From NCBI GenBank assembly GCA_964035575.1, contig OZ037874.1, positions 1,054,001 to 1,118,000 of the forward strand: DNA of 64,000 nt, in the 5' to 3' direction. The notes beneath the pieces were generated by a model that was not told the DNA's origin, did no database searches, and saw nothing but the letters and a program-made list of their open reading frames with translations. Both the position numbers and the translations under genes were made by a program. The DNA comes from Rhynchopus sp. YZ270_cl-10 (taxonomy: Eukaryota; Euglenozoa; Diplonemea; Diplonemida; Diplonemidae). Below, piece by piece: positions 1 to 11,174 of this stretch; position 1 is the stretch's first letter, and each line of letters begins with the position of its first letter.

Positions 1-472
1 TGCGCCGAGAACGCTCGCTCGTCCCAACAGTATTACGGTCCAACATATTGACATTTACGGTATTTCTGTTTTGTGGCCATAGATGTAGTCAGCTCCACAC
101 CAAGGGGTGTGGCAACCTATGCAAATGCTGCATCAGAAGTGTCTGATGGTGAGCTCGCCTCTGCTTGTTGGAAATGCAAGACGGAGCTTAGCGTGCGGGG
201 AACCATTCCACTTCGTCTTCGTCGTGCTATCATCTATTCTTTTGTTTTTTTGCTTCGATTCTTTGTGAGGTGCACTCGATGTGGCAGAACTGCAAACCTG
301 AACCTCAGGAAGGACGCTTTCTCCTGATTGGGGGAGTTGCGTGCAGTTTAGGGAGTCAGACGTGCGGTGTGGTACAAAGTGCAACTTCGCAATTCTTTCC
401 TATTTTCCATTTAAAATATGTGTGCTCTGTGGTTCAGTATTCATTTGAACACAGTGAAGCGTGGGCTTATCT
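1..472. other. left edge, no gene recognised
   Basis: The stretch before the first transposon has only short open frames. One frame on the + strand (about 73-327) contains two CxxC pairs (WKCK and RCTRC), but it has no convincing start, no recognisable domain and no neighbour that supports it, so I do not call it a gene. Composition is mixed and no repeat was recognised. Confidence 0.4.
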
Positions 473-481
473 TACATACTT

Positions 482-2650
482 GAGAAAAGTTCGATTTCGG
501 CCTCGAAAATACCCGTGACACCGATTTGTCACGGTACTTTGTCACGGAATTTTTTTGAAAGATTCGATTTCGTGACAAAAAAAGTTCGATTTCGTGACAA
601 GCCGATTTTTTCATTGACACACAAAATTCAATTTAGTGACAAATGACTTTTTTCATTGACAAAAAAAAATTCGATTTCGTGACAAATCCATTTTTTCATT
701 GACAAAAAAATGTCATTGAAAAAAATGGATTTTGTCAAGGAAAAAGTCGTGACAGCCAACACTGAAAAGTGACCAGACAGCCACTTGACAAACACAAAAG
801 AGGCCATTCTTGAGCTGTCTAGAAACCTAAGGGCAGAGACTGAAGACACAAGGTATGATAACTTTATGATTATGCAAGACTTAGTATATCGCGAACACGG
901 TCAGGCTTGCACGCCTCTGGCCAGAGGCCAGCCCCACTAAATGATATGCAGCAGACACTCATTGCAGATTTCATTTTCATTCGGTAAAAAATTAATGGGC
1001 GCGCAAGTTTCTATACCTAATACCCCAACCCTCACCCATACATTCCATTACACACACCAAAACAGATCGAATCCACCAGCGCATGCGACGGAAGCAGATT
1101 CAGATTGTGGTTTGATAAGCAGAGTTCGGTTATTATGGTGGTGGAAAGGGGGGTGGGAACACTTTGTCAGTCACTGCTATAGCCATTAACCAGGGAGCAT
1201 AGCTAGTGCAAGAAATTCGACTTTGGAAACCTTCCGGAAAGTCTGTCCTCTGCTTCCGGAGGACTAGACACAAGAAAATATTGTTTGTTCCCCCAGAAAA
1301 CCAGTGCACAATTCACACTCCTTGTGGGTGGTCTTGTTGCCTTTTCGTCATAGTAATTTTGGCCCAGGCATGCTCTCGAAGCATGACAATTTAGTGTGTA
1401 TGGGGCAGGGTATTGTTTTGTTCTGAATTCTCTTTGTTATAACATCTAAGTCAATTGCGGGTGGTGGTTTGTGTAGCGTGAGGCACTCTTTTTAGCAAAC
1501 TTCCTGCGGCTGCTAAAGTGTTATTTCTTCGGATTTAACAACGTACAGCGTAACATAGTGGTTTAGCCTGGTCGACACAACCTTTGATAGATACGGGATA
1601 ACCAACCCCCTTCGACCCCTTGTGGGTTCACTGAACAAGCCCTAGTGGTAGTTAAACGCGATTCACATTTACATTTCCTAGAGATGAAAGAACAAGATAA
1701 CACTTCTGTACCCGCGCATCAAAATTGTGGAAAACTTTGCACCCCAAACATCCTCAACAACGCCCGCCAAAAGGCGCCCCTTGTTGCTGGGAGTTGGTTC
1801 TCATGTTTGATACCTGCACAGCGGGCATTCCTCTGAGTCCAACGCATGTTTGGCCTGTCTGCGGCGTTGTACTTAAGGTGCACGAAGACAGGGTCTGGTG
1901 GTAAATTTTGCGTAGTACTGCGACGTGGTACTACGTGGGTCTGGGAACCTGGTACCTGGGTACAGGATATTTGTTGTAAAGACATCTTCCACCATGCATT
2001 GAGGAGGGTAAGACAGTGTTCGCAGTTTCTACCTGATAGCATTACACATTTAACTTCTCCACGGGGGTCTTGGGCCGTTCATTCGGTTATACCTTGACTA
2101 CCGGAAGATATTCTTGAGGCCTTTTTGGTCTCTAGAATATCCGGTCTTCCCGAACGGAGGCACACTTTGTGTGTTACTACGACCTGGCAATTTCCAGCAG
2201 TAGGTTAAGTAATCTTTCTTGTAAATTGTTGGATCATTATCTCCTCAGTGCATGCATGCCCCACGTGACTGGACACTTTTGTGTTTGTCATGTGGAGCTG
2301 TGGTTGCTCTTTCACGACTTTTATCCTTGTATCCAGTGTACCCAGTACCCAGTGCCCTGTCACGACTTTTTCCGTGACAAAAAGTTCGGTTTCCTTGACA
2401 AAATCCATTTTTTCATTGACATTTTTTTGTCACTGAATTTTTGGATTTGTCACGAAATCGAATTTTTTTTTGTCAATGAAAAAATCGGTTTGTCACGAAA
2501 TCGAATTTTGTGTGTCAATGAAAAAATTGGTTTGTCACGAAATCGATTTTTTTTTGTCACGAAATCGAATCTTTCAAAAAAATTCCGTGACAAAATTCCG
2601 TGACAAATCGGTGTCACGGTAATTTTCGAGGCCGAAATCGAACTTTTCTC
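482..2650 (+). mobile_element. Mutator-like non-autonomous element, copy E1
   Basis: The element is bounded by a perfect 9-bp direct repeat, tacatactt, at 473-481 and 2651-2659. Its termini are inverted repeats of about 260 bp, starting GAGAAAAGTTCGATTTCGG and ending with the complement. They are built from degenerate repeats of the words tcgatttcgtgacaaa and ttcattgacaaa. Between them is a core (about 750-2360) shared with copies at 14037-15290, 35999-37620 and 57430-58650 and, more diverged, 55665-56495. A 9-bp target duplication with long inverted ends is typical of the Mutator superfamily. No transposase was recognised. A reading frame of about 60 codons on the minus strand (1719-1920) is open in three copies, but the copies are too similar for that to show selection. 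Superfamily assignment rests on the duplication length. Confidence 0.8.
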
Positions 2651-2659
2651 TACATACTT

Positions 2660-2810
2660 TTTGTTTAGACTGAGAGATTCGCAAGGTGCATGAAACGCAG
2701 GTTAACTCATCCCTTTCGCATCACATCCACAACCCACACCAGCAAACCCCACCTTTCAGATTTGACAAAGTTATTTTGTTATTTGCGTGCTTCTCCACGT
2801 GGACAGCACC
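2660..2810 (+). promoter_or_regulatory. presumed 5' leader of GT copy 1
   Basis: This short region between transposon E1 and the first glycosyltransferase start resembles the matching stretch before copy 2 (6262-6315). Both have acaaagttnttttnt, then a cgtgcntctccac-like stretch, then gacagcaccATGG around the start. No TATA box was recognised. The promoter of copy 1 must therefore lie in or beside E1. Confidence 0.35.
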
Positions 2811-4532
2811 ATGGTGAAGAGCTTGCAAAATGTGCTGCTGGCTGTGGTGTTCACTGTGTCGTCGTTGATGGTGTTTCGCTATGTGGTCAGAAGGAAGGAG
2901 AGCGAATACAAGCCTGTGCGCAGGGAGCCACTCTGCAGACAGCATGGATACTGCGGGATGACGGATATGCAGCTTGCGTACGAAGGACACTACTTTGGCC
3001 TGCAGCAGTGCTATGCTTGGAGTCGACGGGGGCAATCAAAGGTGCCTGCACGTGTGCCATATGAAAGTCTGGACGAGAAGTACTTCGCCCCTCTGCTTGC
3101 TGCGTACGAAACTCTCGAGGACCTGCTTCAAGAGTGTTTGGGCAAGATGCCAGATCCCAACCAGATGGAGCGTGTGTTCAAAGTGCTGCACTACCCACTT
3201 CCTCCCATGAAGATTCCGAAACATCTGGGTGAGTACACTCGCTACCTGTCCGGACCGAAAGCCCCTGGGAGAGCAAATAAGTTTGTGCACACAACAGCAA
3301 AGACGACGTGCATCGGGACGTACCACAACCACATCTCCTCCTGGCGTGACATCGACCCTGACCAGCAGGTTGTGTACTGGACAGACGACGCGCTGAACCG
3401 CTTCGTGGATCGGTTCTTCAAGTACTCAAAGTTCAAGGTCTTCATGCGCCGTGTGCGTCATGTGAACGGGAATCACCAAGGTGTGATGATTGCTGACCTC
3501 TTCCGCACACTGCTGATGCTTGTGTTTGGTGGGATCTACGCAGACACGGACATCCTTGTGTCACGTCCTTGGGAACACATCTTTGATATGTACGACGTGC
3601 TTGCGGCACACGAGGAGGTCACCCCTGAAATGAACCAGTGGAAGCACGAGAACTGGCGTCCGGGGATGCGCACGATTTACGGAGGAAGCTTCATCATGAT
3701 GGCAGACAAGCCAGGTCTGTCGTACTGGGTGAACTACCTGAACCAGGCGATTGACGAGCTGAACCGCAAAACGAACAGTGAGCTTGGTGCCTGCCATCCT
3801 GTGCAATGCTCGGGTCCGAAGATGACGTCAGACCGACACTACGAGTTCATGGCGTCGTACCCGGCCAATGAGACCAAACGTGCTGCGATTCTTGATGTGT
3901 CGAAAGAATTCTACAAGGTGACAGGGATGAAGCACCGTGGCCACTGCAGCTGGTGTGGTTTGTCCAAGGAGCCCACATTTGACATCCGTGCTGCCCTGCC
4001 CGCCCCTGCACTTCTGTTCCCACCTGGCACGCTTTCTGAGCGGGAGTGTCCGTACGAGGCTGGGCTGAAGGCCATCTACGACCCCCACGTGGGTATGGAG
4101 GCGTGGGGGAAGCCTGCGGTGGTGGAGATGGACGAGGAGTTGAAGAAGAGGGACTCCCAGTACCCCAGGTTCAAGTTGTCTGGCAGGATCCCCATCACGG
4201 AAGCGCCAGCACCTGCCCCTGTGGAGGCACCTGTGGAGGAACCGCAGCCTGAGGCACAGCCCGAACAGAAGAGGGAAGCCACGCCACAGACGTCACTACC
4301 ACAGATACCTACTACCCCCGAGCCTGAAGATATTCTCGTGACGCAAGCACCAACACCACCACCGGCCCCTGTGCCAGAGGCACAGCCCGAACAGAAGCCT
4401 GATGAGAAGGAAGCCACACCTCCTGCACCAGCACAGGATGCCGAAAGCACTCCACCTTTACCACCTACACCGGCAGGAGATCCAGCACCTATGCCGGTGG
4501 AGCCTCCTGTTGAGCACGTTCCTTCGGCCTAA
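2811..4532 (+). CDS. GT32-like DXD glycosyltransferase, copy 1
   Basis: Predicted 573-residue type II membrane glycosyltransferase. The ATG at 2811 (caccATGG, Kozak-like) is preferred over the in-frame ATG 24 bp upstream because copy 2 shares it and the hydrophobic signal anchor follows directly (residues 6-26, NVLLAVVFTVSSLMVFRYVV). A Cys-rich segment follows (C42, C48, C67), then the catalytic region of the Gly_transf_sug/GT32 type: YWTDDALNRFV at 189-199, IADLFRTLLMLVFGGIYADTD at 227-247 with DXD aspartates D245 and D247, and a second Cys cluster (C328, C333, C379, C382). DXD proteins of this family use a nucleotide-sugar donor and Mn2+, usually in the Golgi lumen. From about residue 461 the tail is Pro/Glu/Ala-rich with repeated EAPVEEPQPEAQPEQK-like units. 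There is no intron. Acceptor and product are unknown. Confidence 0.85.
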   Translation: MVKSLQNVLLAVVFTVSSLMVFRYVVRRKESEYKPVRREPLCRQHGYCGMTDMQLAYEGHYFGLQQCYAWSRRGQSKVPARVPYESLDEKYFAPLLAAYETLEDLLQECLGKMPDPNQMERVFKVLHYPLPPMKIPKHLGEYTRYLSGPKAPGRANKFVHTTAKTTCIGTYHNHISSWRDIDPDQQVVYWTDDALNRFVDRFFKYSKFKVFMRRVRHVNGNHQGVMIADLFRTLLMLVFGGIYADTDILVSRPWEHIFDMYDVLAAHEEVTPEMNQWKHENWRPGMRTIYGGSFIMMADKPGLSYWVNYLNQAIDELNRKTNSELGACHPVQCSGPKMTSDRHYEFMASYPANETKRAAILDVSKEFYKVTGMKHRGHCSWCGLSKEPTFDIRAALPAPALLFPPGTLSERECPYEAGLKAIYDPHVGMEAWGKPAVVEMDEELKKRDSQYPRFKLSGRIPITEAPAPAPVEAPVEEPQPEAQPEQKREATPQTSLPQIPTTPEPEDILVTQAPTPPPAPVPEAQPEQKPDEKEATPPAPAQDAESTPPLPPTPAGDPAPMPVEPPVEHVPSA

Positions 4533-5702
4533 GTAGTAACTAAGCACAGAAAGCCACACCCCCTGCAGAACCGGCAGGCCGTGTGGAACCACATGACATA
4601 CCATATGCTATTGTGCTGTGGGCAGCTCCTGTGGGAGGGCTAAAGCACACTGCACACAGAGAATCTTTCGTGAACCATTATGGGTCTGCATGGTGGCCAT
4701 TCTTCAGGCCTCCCGTGTGACTTCCTTTCTCTCCACCTTTCCACCTTTCCACCGCATCCCACCTCCCCACCTTATGACATTGATTTTTCCAATGTACACG
4801 ACAACTGATTTGTACTTGTGTGATTTTAAACGCAGTGGAATGTTTTTTACTTTCAAATTTTGTGTTGATGGCAAGTGCCCGAACCGTGGGCGAGCTGAGC
4901 CATGATTTACAGGGACCCTGCTACGAAATAATAGTGGTCATTTATGGCTGGGGTATAAATAGGTGTGTGTTCTAGTTTGATCCGTTTGTTATGCGGAACA
5001 CTTCGAACTCCCGCCCTGTGCATGTGCTCGACTAGGCCGCGTTTTTAGCACCTTTCATTTTCATTTGCTTTTATTTTATTTTTCTGGAGAGGAACCCTTG
5101 CTCCTACTGATGAGATGCTGCCGGGGGTTCAGAGAACGTGGTATAGGAGCAGGCAGCTCGAAACCACAAAGTTTTGTTGTCAGCCCACGGCCTGCTAAGA
5201 GGACCCGTGCTACACAATTAGGGAAAGGTGCACTGGCTGTACCCCGTTTGTTCAGTTGCAAAAAAAAAAAAAACAAAAAAAGACAAAAAAAAGAGGAGAC
5301 GACGCTGGTGGAAAACTCCATCTTTCGATTGAAAAGAATATCGTAATCATGTTTGTATTTGCTAGCTTCCTCCGCACTTCGGGTACATTAATGCACCAGA
5401 CAGTGTGATCAACGTGGCCGAGCTCTGTGAAGCTTAGGTCCAGTGAACAAAACGATTATTAGATTTTTGCCTAATAATACGACCCATTTTTTTCCTCTGT
5501 TCCAAGGGACGCGAGAGTGTCTAGGTTCATCTTTCCAACTGTTCTTTTTTGTCTTTGTTGCGAAGAGACAGGTCATCTGCAAACCCAGCGTGTTCCAGCG
5601 GGAAAACGATTGTAGTAGTCAAGATGTGTGTGTAGAGGGGTACATTCATCTTACATCATTTTCGCATGCGTTTTTTTTCGCTCTCTTTTCACATAACCAA
5701 AC
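4533..5702. other. spacer between GT copies 1 and 2
   Basis: About 1.2 kb without a supported gene. It starts with the 3' flank of copy 1. A TATA-like word (tataaat, 4953-4959) occurs in ggggtataaatagg, but no convincing gene follows within 1 kb, so a promoter is only possible. The rest is T-rich with an A-tract near 5260-5292. Confidence 0.4.
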
Positions 5703-5707
5703 ACCAT

Positions 5708-5844
5708 CCACCTGATTTTTACCCCGCGTATAGGCGCGTAAAGGCGTGTACGGACGGTCCGTATATGCCTATACGGCCCTATACGCGCCTTTTCGCGCCT
5801 ATACACGCCCAGACACGCCTTTGTGCGGGGTAAAAATCAGGTGG
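5708..5844. mobile_element. short foldback element with CCACCTG ends
   Basis: A 137-bp element with perfect inverted ends (CCACCTGATTTTTACCCCGC and its complement) and a perfect 5-bp direct repeat, accat, at 5703-5707 and 5845-5849. The interior is almost entirely inverted words of the type tataggcgcgtaaaggcg. The same ends bound the much larger element at 44640-46678, so this is a miniature of that family. No coding capacity. Confidence 0.85.
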
Positions 5845-6105
5845 ACCATACTTCAGTGAAGAAAACAACATAATTGGTACTCCAGAAAAAAAAAAAATCC
5901 CAAGTACACAACAAGTACGCAAAATTGACCCTCTTGTATCCCACTTTTCTTTTTCAGCATTTTTGGTGACAAAGTGCCTGATTGATAACAGTGTTAAATG
6001 TCGACTTTTATTTTTTCAAATAAGCCCCCCTTTTTTGTCTTCTGAAACATTGCTTTCATTATCTGGCTTTCAAGTTTGTTGTTACGCACATTACTTTGTG
6101 AGCGG

Positions 6106-6237
6106 AAAGTGTCAAACATCGTTCACTCACCCAACCGCGCTCCGCAACACCAGCCAACGGGTGAGAGATAGTGGAAGCGTCAACGCAGCAAACAACTGCA
6201 AGAAGTAGGGGGGGAGAGAACGATAAAGTGACACTTT
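6106..6237. repeat. MITE-like repeat, copy 1 of 3
   Basis: A repeat of about 130 bp with inverted ends (AAAGTGTCA at the left, TGACACTTT at the right). A fuller copy lies at 39698-39833 and an internally deleted one at 8813-8867. All three are preceded by the same gcaca...ctttgtgagcgg sequence, so the true left edge may be 20-25 bp further out. No target duplication was resolved. Confidence 0.6.
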
Positions 6238-6315
6238 CCTAGTTTTCTATTGCCCTCTCATCAGATTATACAAAGTTTTCTTTTCGTGCCTCCACAAAAA
6301 GCTGTGAACAGCACC

Positions 6316-8016
6316 ATGGTGAAGAGCTTGCAAAATGTGCTGCTGGCTGTGGTGTTCACTGTGTCGTCGTTGATGCTCTTTCGCTATGTAGTCAATACCG
6401 AGACGATAAAGTATAAATATGTGCAGGCCGAACCACTCTGCCGCCAGCATCGTGCATGCGGGATGGCGGACATGCAGCTTGCGTACGAAGGACACTACTT
6501 TGGCCTGCAGCAGTGCTATGCTTGGGGTGGGCGGGGGCAATCTGAGGTGCCCGCGCATGTGTCGTACGAAAGTCTGAACGAGAACGACTTCGCCCCTCTG
6601 CTTGCTGCGTACGAAACTCTCGAGGACCTGCTTCAAGAGTGTTTGGGTGAGATGGAGGATGTCAACCAGATGGAGCGTGTGTTCAAAGTGCTGCACTACC
6701 CACTTCCTCCCATGAAGATTCCACAACATCTGGGTGAGTACACTCGCTACCTGTCTGGACCGAAAGCCCCTGGGAGAGCAAAGAAGTTTGTGCACACAAC
6801 AGCGCCGACGACGTGCATTGGGACGTACCACAACCACGTCTCCTCTTGGCGTGACATCGACCCTGACCAGCAGGTTGTGTACTGGACAGACGACGCGCTG
6901 AACCGATTTGTGGATCGTTTGTTCAAGTACTCAAAGTTCAACATCTTCATGCGCCGTGTGCGTCATGTGAACGGGAATCACCAAGGTGTGATGATTGCTG
7001 ACCTCTTCCGCACACTGCTGATGCTTGTGTTTGGTGGGATCTACGCAGACACGGACATCCTTGTGTCACGTCCTTGGGAACACATCTTTGATATGTACGA
7101 CGTGCTTGCGGCACACGAGGAGGTCACCCCTGAAATGAACCAGTGGAAGCACGAGAACTGGCGTCCGGGGATGCGCACGATTTACGGAGGAAGCTTCATC
7201 ATGATGGCAGACAAGCCAGGTCTGTCGTACTGGGTGAACTACCTGAACCAGGCGATTGACGGGCTGAACCGCAAAACGAACAGTGAGCTTGGTGCCTGCC
7301 ATCCTGTGCAATGCTCGGGTCCGAAGGTGACGTCAGACCGACACTACGAGTTCATGGCGTCGTACCCGGCCAATGAGACCAAACGTGCTGCGATTCTTGA
7401 TGTGTCGAAAGAATTCTACAAGGTGACAGGGATGAAGCACCGTGGCCACTGCAGCTGGTGTGGTTTGTCCAAGGAGCCCACATTTGACATCCGTGCTGCC
7501 TTGCCCTCCCCTGCACTTCTGTTCCCACCTGGCACACTTTCTGAGCGGGAGTGTCCGTACGAGGCTGGGATGAAGGCAATCTACGATGGCCATGAAGGCA
7601 TCTGGGCGAAGCCTGCAGTGATGGAGATGGACGAGGAGTTGAAGAACAGCAATTCGCAGTATGCTTTGTTCAAGTTGTCTGGCAGGATCCCCATCACGGA
7701 AGCGCCACCCACTACCCTCGAGCCTGAAGCCATTCCCATGACGGAAGCACCAACACCACCACCGGCACCTGTGGAGGCCCCTGTGGAGGAACCGCAGCCT
7801 GAGGCACAGCCCGAACAGAAGCCTGAGGAGAAGCAAGCCACACCTCCTGCAGAACCAGCACAGGAGAAGGAAGCCACACCACCATCGGAACCTGCACACG
7901 AGATGAAACCTGAGCCACCTCTTCCCTCGACACCTGTGAACCAAGCTTCACCACCTGCACCCGTACCCGCGGTGACTATTGAGGAAGTTGTTTCTGAGCA
8001 AGTGGCTTTGGAATAG
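6316..8016 (+). CDS. GT32-like DXD glycosyltransferase, copy 2
   Basis: Predicted 566-residue paralogue of copy 1, nearly identical through the catalytic region. The ATG at 6316 lies in the same caccATGG context and gives the same MVKSLQNVLLAVVFTVSSLM anchor. An upstream in-frame ATG at 6250 would put 22 polar and aromatic residues before the anchor and is not conserved. The stem between anchor and first Cys differs from copy 1 (NTETIKYKYVQAE against RRKESEYKPVRRE). DXD aspartates fall at 245 and 247. The tail has a different arrangement of Pro/Glu repeats (EATPPSEPAHEM blocks) and ends ...VSEQVALE. Copies 1 and 2 form one subgroup and copies 3-6 the other, by N-terminus and by the residues after the DXD (DILVSRPW against DMETTRPW). 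Confidence 0.85.
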   Translation: MVKSLQNVLLAVVFTVSSLMLFRYVVNTETIKYKYVQAEPLCRQHRACGMADMQLAYEGHYFGLQQCYAWGGRGQSEVPAHVSYESLNENDFAPLLAAYETLEDLLQECLGEMEDVNQMERVFKVLHYPLPPMKIPQHLGEYTRYLSGPKAPGRAKKFVHTTAPTTCIGTYHNHVSSWRDIDPDQQVVYWTDDALNRFVDRLFKYSKFNIFMRRVRHVNGNHQGVMIADLFRTLLMLVFGGIYADTDILVSRPWEHIFDMYDVLAAHEEVTPEMNQWKHENWRPGMRTIYGGSFIMMADKPGLSYWVNYLNQAIDGLNRKTNSELGACHPVQCSGPKVTSDRHYEFMASYPANETKRAAILDVSKEFYKVTGMKHRGHCSWCGLSKEPTFDIRAALPSPALLFPPGTLSERECPYEAGMKAIYDGHEGIWAKPAVMEMDEELKNSNSQYALFKLSGRIPITEAPPTTLEPEAIPMTEAPTPPPAPVEAPVEEPQPEAQPEQKPEEKQATPPAEPAQEKEATPPSEPAHEMKPEPPLPSTPVNQASPPAPVPAVTIEEVVSEQVALE

Positions 8017-9245
8017 AACAACGAGGCAAGAGGAACTCATGGGGATAACTGACATTGTGCGAAACCTTTTGTCAGCGTTTTCTGGCATATTTGTAAACAT
8101 TTACATCCGCTGGCTCCAGCTATTTTGATACGCCGCGGTTTAACGTCTGAGTGGAAAGTGGAGCTTGCACAACTGTGGCAACACAACCGAGGCAACGACA
8201 CTACCCCAACAAAAAAAAAGGAACATGATTTCAAAAATTTCTTCAAAGTTGTTCAAAAACAATCCCTGAGACTATCGTGCGGCACTCAGAGCCCCGTAAA
8301 TCAAAGATTTTCCCCTATTTTCCAAGATTTACAAGATCTCCGCGCACCAAAAACCTTACTTCAAGATCTTCTTTGAAACCATGACAGAGAACGAAAAGAA
8401 ATAGTTCGTGAACGAGCAGTAGATTGCAGACGGCACCCACTCCCTTCTGTCCACCTCGCCATCACATTTTGTCGTGTGCACGGGTAAACTCTTTCTGGAA
8501 AAAGGCAACTTAAAAAGAGGTCCAACGAGAAGGGAGTACCAACTCCCTCTTTCGCTCCCTTTCACCCTCTTTCACACCCGAAAGGGGGGAGTTGATACAC
8601 CCCCCCCCTTTTTTGGAACTCCGGAATATAGTTGCCCCTTTCCAGAAAAGAGCCCACCGTGTGTGTTTTGCGAAAACAGGATCTGCCCCTCTTTTGGGTC
8701 AAACCTGCTTTCCGCATCATTGGCTTTCCACACCCCCCTTGGTGACCCTCCCTCCTCTACAATCTATCTACATGCCCATTAATATTTTACGCACACACTA
8801 CTTTGTGAGCGGAAAGTGTCACATCATTCCCAAGAAGGGGAAGGGTGAGGGAACGACGTAACACTTTTTAGTGAACACCCTTCATTTGCGTTCCCCCTAT
8901 ATGATAAGGTGGCTAAGCACGAAAGGCTTAGGATCATCTTATAAACGTTTCTTTGCAGCCCCCCCTTTTTTTTGTAGCTTTTGGGATTGGGTTTTGTGCC
9001 CATTACCCCTTTTGTTTTTAAGATTTGTATGCAATGCTATACTCCCTTTTTTTTCCTATTCTTCGGTTTCACCACAACCTCTCCCTTTTTGTTTTTGTTG
9101 TCTTTATTGTTTTTATTGTCTTTATTGTTTGCGGGTGGGGGAACACAAAAAAAAAAAAAAAAGGAAAAGTAGGAGTGCGGTTTCAATTTCCCAACTACAT
9201 TGATGAGCGCGTACAAAAATGAAGAAAAAAAAAATCCTCCTACCT
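8017..9245. other. spacer after GT copy 2, with deleted MITE
   Basis: No supported gene. A short inverted repeat (about 8538-8597, arms gtaccaactccc / ggggagttgatac) could fold into a hairpin. An internally deleted copy of the MITE-like repeat (AAAGTGTCA...) lies at 8813-8867. From 8950 to 9240 the sequence is T-rich and then A-rich, with no repeat I could place. Confidence 0.45.
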
Positions 9246-9253
9246 GGTGGGAT

Positions 9254-10703
9254 CAGGGCTGTTCCTAAGTGAGAATGAGAATAAGGAATTCTGATTTTTG
9301 AGTTTTTTTTCCTTTTTTTTTTTCCTTTTTTCCTTCGTTGGGTTTTAGCCTGCTTCTACTAGGTTAGGAGCCAAAATTTTGTACACCACTGGTCGGGGTG
9401 GTATGCAAACAAGCCAAAGATCAGGTTTTCGGGTGGGGGAAAAAAAAGAAATTCCCACCCCCAAAAAAAAAAATCCGCCTGCGGCGCAGACTTTTCCCTA
9501 TATCTGCCTCCCAAAATGGATTTTAGATCTTGGAAATGCCGCACTGAAGGAATTTTCGTGGTTGCCGCACTTTTTTTTCGCCTAAGGGGGAAAGTGTGTA
9601 GGCCTAAAAAGAAGCTTTCTGTCTGCACTCTCAGGCACTTCTGTCTGAGAAAAAAGTGACCAGGGAAAAATGTTGGGGTCCCATGCTCCAAATGTGCGAA
9701 ATAAGCAAGAACAAGGTATTCTGTACACTGTAGTTGTAGCTCTTCTGTGTTTGACAGTAAAAATATGCAATGGTAAGCAACATTTTTTTGAAATGTTGCG
9801 TACCGTGGCTTCGCCAGAAACTTTCGTTTTAGCAAAACAGGGAAGGAAAATTTATGGAAACTGACGATAATTACCGACGACAGTGCCAGACACATTTATG
9901 TCAACATTTTTTAGAAATGTTGCGTACCGTGGCTTCGCTTTGGGTGCCATGACCGCCATTTCTTTTGTACATGTACTGAGGTTACTGATAATTCGTGCAC
10001 CACGCGTGCCTGGTGCAAATGTCAATGAAGTGCCGAACTCTGCAGTTGGATAACCGAGGAATTCTCACATTCCGCCGGAGGCCCCCAACTTGAGCTGGAT
10101 TGGGGACCGAATTTTGACCATGTATAATAAAAAGCTGCCTCCGGCAGGCTTTGCGCTAAGGTCGGTTCTTTGTCCCGGGATTTTTGGATATTTTTGTGGT
10201 TTTTTTCTCTTTTGCAGACCGGACTAAACCAGAGAACCTCATAGTTCATAGTAGGTACTTTAGAGTGTTTTTGCGCACACATGTGACCCCACCGTGGAGA
10301 GCAATCAGCTCGCGTAATAAAAAGAAAGCAGAGAAAAAGGAAAAAGGAAAAGAAAAAAGTTGGGTACCGTGCGCCTGCGGCGCTACCTGTTCCCAGTCAA
10401 AAACAGCACAATTTCATCTGAACCGAAACAGCCCACTTTCACTTTCATTTCATTTTCAGTTTGAAGGGTTTTCAGACTGAAAATGACCCTTGTTTTACGA
10501 GTACGGGTTCATATTTTGTGAAAATTTAAGTCGCTAAAATTTTGTCCATTTTTCCGTATATCCCCCACCACAGAACGGGATTGGCTCAAATCTGGCAAAA
10601 ATGCTGGAAAAAACTGCCTCTGCGGGTATAAAAGAAAAAGGAAAAAAACGAGAATAAAACCAGCGATTTTTGGGGGGAAAAACGAGAATAAGGAACAGCC
10701 CTG
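9254..10703. mobile_element. hAT-type non-autonomous element
   Basis: The element starts CAGGGCTGTTCCTAAG and ends in the complement of CAGGGCTGTTCCTTAT. A perfect 8-bp direct repeat, ggtgggat, flanks it at 9246-9253 and 10704-10711. CAGGG ends with an 8-bp target duplication are the hAT signature. No transposase frame was found in its 1450 bp. The interior holds two copies of aaatgttgcgtaccgtggc (about 9795 and 9915) that recur near 60047 and 60167, and one gcgcctgcggcgc hairpin word near 10370. Confidence 0.85.
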
Positions 10704-10711
10704 GGTGGGAT

Positions 10712-11166
10712 TACTCGGCGATTGTCGACACAACAAAAAAATAACTCAACAAAAAACTACACCCTCACCCTCTCTTCTGCGAAAAAGCACTCCCACCCAC
10801 AAGCCAATAACGTCCAACTTATCGACCGTAAAAATGTTCGACCTTTTCAGGATTTTTCTGGAAGTTCGACCTTTTTTTACGGTAGATAATTTTTTTTTGT
10901 ACGAATACGGAAAACAGAAATTATTTATTTCTTTTTACGTATTCTAAAAATTCCCCCCTTCATTTTTCCCTACACCCCCCTAAAATCTCGATTTCCCCGT
11001 TGAGGGGTACGCGCTGCGCACGCCGTGTATCACTCTGAGTTGTCGCACCTAAAATTGGTGAAACCTACACATTGGCTTGGGTGCCCAACCGTTTAGGAAT
11101 TTTCGGAGTTCCCAAGGGCCTGGGGTCTCCTTAGCGAATGGCTATACTCACTATTCAATTATTTCG
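10712..11166. other. spacer between two hAT elements
   Basis: About 450 bp without a gene. There are two inverted ttcgacctttt words near 10835-10880 and a C-rich patch at 10955-11000. No other structure was seen. Confidence 0.4.
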
Positions 11167-11174
11167 ATTTTTTT

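Noticed and set aside
5065-5346. 93-codon + frame ending in Lys-rich tract
   Set aside because: Its end is an A-tract; no domain or support from neighbours.
7333-7944. 203-codon minus frame inside GT copy 2, and similar ones in other copies
   Set aside because: Antisense of the Pro/Glu-rich tail; Arg/Leu/Cys-rich and tied to the sense codons.
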